Part shown: positions 5,623-7,313 of the stretch, piece by piece
Layout of the letters: each line of letters opens with the position of its first letter
Position numbering within the stretch: the stretch's first letter is position 1
Source of the DNA: Longimicrobiales bacterium
GTDB taxonomy: Bacteria; Gemmatimonadota; Gemmatimonadetes; Longimicrobiales; Gaopeijiaceae
Assembly (NCBI GenBank): GCA_022428035.1
Contig: JAKMDG010000528.1
Coordinates: 1 to 7,313, forward strand
Direction: 5' to 3'
DNA: 7,313 bases
Translations under genes and position numbers: made by a program
Notes under the pieces: generated by a model
Seen by the model: only the letters and a program-made list of their open reading frames with translations
Told to the model about the DNA's origin: nothing
Databases searched by the model: none

Positions 5623-6471
5623 ATGCTCCAGCACATCATCCACCCGCTGCGTACCGCCTTGCTTGTTTCCAGCCTGGCAGTCGCATGCGCACCGGCTGGC
5701 CTCGAGGGGAGACAATCGCCACCCGCAGATACGCTCGACGTGTTCTTCCTCGGCAACAGCTACGTCTACTACAACAACCTGGCGGACCAGCTAGGCGAAC
5801 TGTCCCGTGCGCTTCCGGGGCCTGTCCTGCGCACCGCGCATCATCTGCACGGTGGCTTCTCCCTGGTGAGGCACCTGGAAGACGGCCACCTCCCGGACGT
5901 TCTCGATGCGACCGCAGCAGACGGCGAAGCCTGGGACGTGGTCATTGTGCAGGACCACAGCAGGCTGGGTGTCCCATACGCAGACGAGTCGGCAGGCACC
6001 ATCGGGGACCGGGCCCCCTTCTTTGAGGGAGCCGCTGGCGTCGCAGAGATGGTGTCGGATATCGGCGCGGAGATGGTCTTCTACATGACCTGGGCGAAGG
6101 AAGACTTTCCGGGGCAGACCGAAGCCCTCGCCGCGGCGTATGAGGAGGCCGGTCATCGGCACGGCGCGGATGTCGCGCCGGTCGGGCTGGCCTGGGATCG
6201 AGTTCGCTCGGAACGACCCGATATCATCCTCTTCCACCCGGACGGATCACATCCGTCCCCTGCCGGGACCTATCTCAACGCCTCGATCTTCTACGCGCAA
6301 CTCACGGGTGCGTCGCCCATGGGCGCACCCGCCGAGCTCCACGGCATCGAGATGCGCACGCCCGGCGTGGTGGTCAGCGACGAGGTGATCCCACTCGTAC
6401 GCCTCGAGGAAGACGTGGCAGCCTATCTACAGCGTGTGGCGTGGGAAATCGTGTCAGCCAGCCGGGAGTGA
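5623..6471 (+). CDS. SGNH-hydrolase-like lipoprotein
   Basis: A 282-residue exported protein of the SGNH/GDSL hydrolase type, a family of esterases and acyl or acetyl hydrolases acting on lipids and glycans. The signal peptide (basic Arg10, core 11-21) ends in LAVA-Cys22, a probable lipidation site with unusual Ala at -3. Block I is GNSYVYYNNL (44-53) with Ser46 as nucleophile, as in DUF4886-like members that have GNS in place of GDS. A glycine in HGGFS (76-80) can serve the oxyanion hole, VVIVQDHS (106-113) stands where relatives have a VLQEQS-type strand, and D207/H210 in DGSHPSPAG complete the triad. ATG 5623 gives a normal signal peptide. A GTG at 5524 would add 33 residues and run through the predicted promoter. 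No good Shine-Dalgarno precedes 5623. It converges on the exosortase gene with 8 bases between stops. The substrate cannot be told from sequence. Confidence 0.82.
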   Translation: MLQHIIHPLRTALLVSSLAVACAPAGLEGRQSPPADTLDVFFLGNSYVYYNNLADQLGELSRALPGPVLRTAHHLHGGFSLVRHLEDGHLPDVLDATAADGEAWDVVIVQDHSRLGVPYADESAGTIGDRAPFFEGAAGVAEMVSDIGAEMVFYMTWAKEDFPGQTEALAAAYEEAGHRHGADVAPVGLAWDRVRSERPDIILFHPDGSHPSPAGTYLNASIFYAQLTGASPMGAPAELHGIEMRTPGVVVSDEVIPLVRLEEDVAAYLQRVAWEIVSASRE

Positions 6472-6479
6472 TGCACCCC

Positions 6480-7313
6480 TCAGCCCCCAACCACCGACCC
6501 CGCAGAAGGTTCTGACGAGGGTTCCTCCATGGGTGCCAGCGGCGGAGCCCCCATGGCTCGTCTCAAGACGTCGGCAGCACCTCGACAGTCGCCAGGTTCG
6601 CATGCAGCGCTGACCGTGATCAGTTCCGAGGCGGCACTCCTGCGGAAGAAGGCAAGAATCTCGAGGAGTTTGGCCTTGCTCTCGAACGGCGTATCGAAAC
6701 CCGCAACGCGGTACCAGTACCACACCACCCGCGGTCCATCGGCCGTCCGGATCACCGCTTCATGCAGGAAGCGCCGGGAAAGCCCAACCGGGCCCATCAG
6801 GCGGTCCGACACCACCATGGAATCCGGTGCCAGGACGTTCGGGTAGCCAATCATCTCGGCGCCCTGCTTCTGATCCATGAAGTATTGCCTGGTGGCGCCG
6901 ATTTCGTCTGAGCCATCCGAGAGGGTCCAACCGACCTCCCGATCCATGCCCGAGAAGTCAGCCCGCCACTCGTCTGGCGTCTGAGACCCCGTGACGGCCC
7001 ACGACTCTACAGCGCCCAGTACATCCACAGTCGTCTCCACATCGGACCCGCGAGGGATCGCGCCGATGAGCATGAAGGCGAGCGGCCCGGCGCACGCGGC
7101 GAGCCCGGCAACGACGGCGCGGCGCGGGCGGAGCCTATCGAGCCCGGGAGACACGTCTGCCTGGGTCACTGACTCGGAATCCGGAGCCGACTCGACGGCA
7201 CCAAACCGCGCATCATCCCGGAGTTCGATCCGGCGGGCGAGCAGATACGCGGGTAGCATCAACGCGGTGAAGATCGCCCAACCCTGCCAGAGGTGGTCCT
7301 CGATATACGGCGA
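6480..7313 (-). CDS. Exosortase with C-terminal EpsI domain (XrtA-like), 5' end outside window
   Basis: The frame is open to the window edge; 277 residues of the C-terminal part are visible. The first residues, SPYIEDHLWQGWAIF, match the last transmembrane region of exosortases, where a conserved His (residue 7 here) precedes a GW-x-x-F segment; the catalytic Cys and Arg would lie upstream. Exosortases are inner-membrane proteases that cut PEP-CTERM sorting signals of secreted proteins, often with exopolysaccharide export. After a cytoplasmic or loop stretch comes another membrane span (about 66-87), then an EpsI-type domain (about 105-252) with QKQGAEMIGYPNVL (148-161) and VVWYWYRVAG (196-205). 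The tail is Pro/Ser/Glu-rich. Fusion of exosortase to EpsI is known for the XrtA type. The TTG at 7262 and the ATG just after it are not the true start, because the upstream codons read as exosortase. No PEP-CTERM target is encoded in the window. Confidence 0.78.
   Translation of the reverse strand, partial: SPYIEDHLWQGWAIFTALMLPAYLLARRIELRDDARFGAVESAPDSESVTQADVSPGLDRLRPRRAVVAGLAACAGPLAFMLIGAIPRGSDVETTVDVLGAVESWAVTGSQTPDEWRADFSGMDREVGWTLSDGSDEIGATRQYFMDQKQGAEMIGYPNVLAPDSMVVSDRLMGPVGLSRRFLHEAVIRTADGPRVVWYWYRVAGFDTPFESKAKLLEILAFFRRSAASELITVSAACEPGDCRGAADVLRRAMGAPPLAPMEEPSSEPSAGSVVGG

Noticed and set aside
6240..6258. Perfect 8-bp inverted repeat GGACGGAT/ATCCGTCC with a 3-base loop
   Set aside because: It lies in the codons of the catalytic DGSHPS motif, so protein constraint explains most of it, and about one such repeat is expected by chance in a window this size.
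6780..6880. Apparent loss of the Cys of the HSPxxC motif known in some EpsI proteins
   Set aside because: The QKQGAEMIGYPNVL pattern resembles the EpsI part of XrtA-type fusions, which as far as I recall lack that Cys, so it is not evidence of decay.

Overview
The window is GC-rich, densely coded bacterial DNA with eight protein-coding genes, two of them cut by the window edges. No RNA gene, insertion sequence, CRISPR array or phage element was seen. Two lipoproteins with signal sequences, a secreted Ig/beta-propeller protein and an exosortase point to a Gram-negative-type envelope. The mix of Ig-like plus LVIVD secreted proteins, TPR lipoproteins and a fused exosortase/EpsI protein is what I would expect from Gemmatimonadota or a related lineage. 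That placement is inference; there is no marker gene here to prove it.

Layout. Positions 1-1406 (+) hold a tight cluster: the 3' end of a gamma-glutamyltransferase gene, a DUF423 membrane protein starting 2 bases after its stop codon, and a Sir2-family NAD-dependent deacylase whose GTG start overlaps the DUF423 stop by 4 bases. Positions 5469-1455 (-) hold three co-directional genes facing that cluster: a TPR lipoprotein, a large secreted protein with three Ig-like domains and a seven-repeat LVIVD propeller, and a PLP-dependent threonine/serine dehydratase-like enzyme. A 153-bp divergent promoter region (5470-5622) separates this group from a rightward SGNH-hydrolase lipoprotein gene (5623-6471). 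The last gene (7313-6480, -) converges on it with only 8 bp between the stop codons. It is the C-terminal part of an exosortase fused to an EpsI domain, a membrane sorting protease of the PEP-CTERM type.

How the genes fit together. The left cluster is mostly housekeeping metabolism: glutathione/gamma-glutamyl turnover, protein deacylation and a small membrane protein of unknown role. The right half is rich in envelope proteins, with four neighbouring gene products exported or membrane-bound. The TPR lipoprotein and the LVIVD protein probably share a transcript (57-bp gap), and the dehydratase follows after 28 bp, so it may be co-transcribed without being functionally related. I found no clear previously undescribed defence, toxin or mobile system. 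The most distinctive items are the Ig-Ig-Ig-propeller protein with recurring histidines at the blade starts, the Sir2 protein with an extended loop before its catalytic histidine, the fused exosortase, and a direct repeat lying over the predicted leftward promoter.
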